A stretch of DNA of 51,662 nucleotides from Saprospiraceae bacterium UBA7687. Its GTDB lineage: Bacteria; Bacteroidota; Bacteroidia; Chitinophagales; Saprospiraceae. Of this stretch, positions 51,045-51,662 are shown piece after piece. Made by a program: the position numbers and the translations under genes. The notes beneath the pieces were generated by a model that saw only the letters and a list, made by a program, of their open reading frames with translations, was not told where the DNA came from and ran no database searches. The stretch is taken from positions 1 through 51,662 of the forward strand of contig DLGT01000077.1 of NCBI GenBank assembly GCA_002482845.1, given 5' to 3'. Positions within the stretch are counted from its first letter, which is position 1; each line of letters opens with the position of its first letter.

Positions 51045-51154
51045 GTTGTCCCGAGGTTGTCCCGACCTTGTGCCAAGGTTGTCCCGAGGTTGGCCCGACC
51101 ACGCTCCGTTGACGTTCCCTATACGCTCCCACTACACTACAGTTGTACTATACC
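51045..51154 (+). repeat. 11-bp-period tandem array 2
   Basis: Ten units in strict 11-nt register. GTTGTCCCGAG, GTTGTCCCGAC and CTTGTGCCAAG start the array, and it decays to TACGCTCCCAC and TACACTACAGT. The TCCCGAC word and the orientation are the same as in the array at 19048-19190. Confidence 0.8.
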
Positions 51155-51572
51155 AGTTCAAGCACCTGTTTCCAATACTAAATAACCAAACATTGCTCCA
51201 TAAAAGCAGTTTTTTAAAGCATTTGTACAATCGTTAGTAAAATTTGAGCTTTAACTAATAAATACCCTTTGTCATTAGCTTTATATTTCAATTTGTTGGA
51301 CTATTGCATCTCTTTGATCGATTATTTGTCTCGCAGACTACACAGATTTCGCAGATTTTTTAGAAGAAGTTTGTTGCTAATTGGCACAATACCTATCGGT
51401 AGCATGTCTTGGAGCCATACTACCGAAGGATATAAATGTTAAAATATTCGTAAGATGACAAATTTTAATCCCACTGAAATCACTTTGATGATATCAAAAA
51501 GTTAAAGTTTCAAATGTAAGAAATTTGTATTGAAATAATACCGTTATTTGTAGTAACTAAATCAAAGATATT
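51155..51572. other. Spacer with 9-nt periodic fragment
   Basis: CGCAGACTA, CACAGATTT, CGCAGATTT (51332-51358) are three 9-nt units. A fourth invariant-loop hairpin (51396-51426) follows. Otherwise AT-rich and without an ORF. Confidence 0.45.
51396..51426. repeat. Invariant-loop hairpin, copy 4
   Basis: Arms TCGGTAG (51396-51402) / CTACCGA (51420-51426) enclose CA-TGTCTTGGAGCCA-TA. The core is the exact complement of TGGCTCCAAGACA. Confidence 0.75.
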
Positions 51573-51662
51573 ATGGGTACATCACTATTTGAATTTGTAG
51601 GTAGAATAGGTAATATGGTATATTACAAACTTGATAGCAAACCAGTAAAACGTAGGATCGGA
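51573..51662 (+). CDS. Start of a further gene (3' cut by window), 30 codons visible
   Basis: The ATG at 51573 opens MGTSLFEFVGRIGNMV, continuing with YYKLDSKPVKRRIG to the window edge. The GRIGNMVYYKLDSKPVKRR phrase recalls small Bacteroidota proteins of the G-K-x-G-N-x-V-x-Y type found near phage-like or secretion loci; too little is visible for a name. Confidence 0.5.
   Translation, partial: MGTSLFEFVGRIGNMVYYKLDSKPVKRRIG

Noticed and set aside
50983..51237. 84-aa ORF across 11-bp array 2
   Set aside because: Same reason: the RGCPDLVPRLSRGWPD pattern is simply the 33-nt phase cycle of the 11-nt unit.

Overview
The window looks like a chromosomal segment of an uncultured Bacteroidota bacterium, probably of the Saprospiria type. 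The signs are secreted proteins with C-terminal type IX secretion (T9SS) sorting domains, a CcoN-CcoO fusion oxidase, a SusC-like TonB receptor, propeller-type sensor kinases, an AT-rich base composition, and promoter boxes of the Bacteroidota form TTTG / TAnnTTTG in place of sigma70 boxes. No rRNA, tRNA, phage, IS or CRISPR was recognised. These are readings by eye with no database search.

Layout. 1-2.6 kb: 3' part of a giant Ig-repeat T9SS surface protein. 3.1-8.0 kb (minus strand): two small ArsR regulators, tsaB, an S41 processing protease, an alpha/beta hydrolase, and a lipoprotein gene broken by a one-base frameshift. 8.5-15.0 kb (plus): cbb3 oxidase locus ccoS-ccoNO-ccoQ-ccoP, then ccoG, ccoH and a TauE/SafE-like gene; ccoI is absent. 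15.4-18.7 kb: tandem pair of secreted paralogues. 19.4-21.3 kb: CrtZ-like hydroxylase and TlpA-like lipoprotein, set in repeat-rich DNA. 21.9-29.8 kb: NarL regulator plus propeller sensor kinase, a TonB-type outer-membrane receptor and an AraC regulator. 29.9-36.9 kb: M43 metalloprotease, YadA-head adhesin, SGNH-like protein, a lipoprotein with an in-frame stop, and a cytochrome c. 37.1-40.4 kb: BlaI/BlaR-like/PDZ operon with two operators inside its promoter. 40.5-43.6 kb: five small minus-strand genes divergent from a GlxA-type regulator. 43.7-48.7 kb: two vanadium-haloperoxidase/PAP2-like proteins flanking an OmpR-type two-component system. 48.9-50.6 kb: fhs. 50.6-51.6 kb: a long non-coding stretch, then the start of one more gene.

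The most interesting signals are regulatory or repetitive. (a) An identical 18-bp direct-repeat operator, TTCTAATAAAATTCTAAT with 11-bp phasing, lies upstream of both haloperoxidase-like genes around the two-component system, which suggests a self-contained regulon. (b) A family of hairpins near fhs keeps an invariant 13-nt loop core (TGGCTCCAAGACA) while its arms change in a complementary way. (c) Paired-hairpin intergenic elements (core AGCG-TCT(T)-CGCT) are linked to degenerate CTTAAC-type hexanucleotide arrays, and every array precedes a plus-strand gene. (d) Two 11-bp-period arrays occur, one of them downstream of an excellent orphan promoter. (e) The palindrome TCACATCATnATGTGA sits at almost the same distance from the -7 box in two separate promoters. 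(f) Two lipoprotein genes are each broken by one small lesion.
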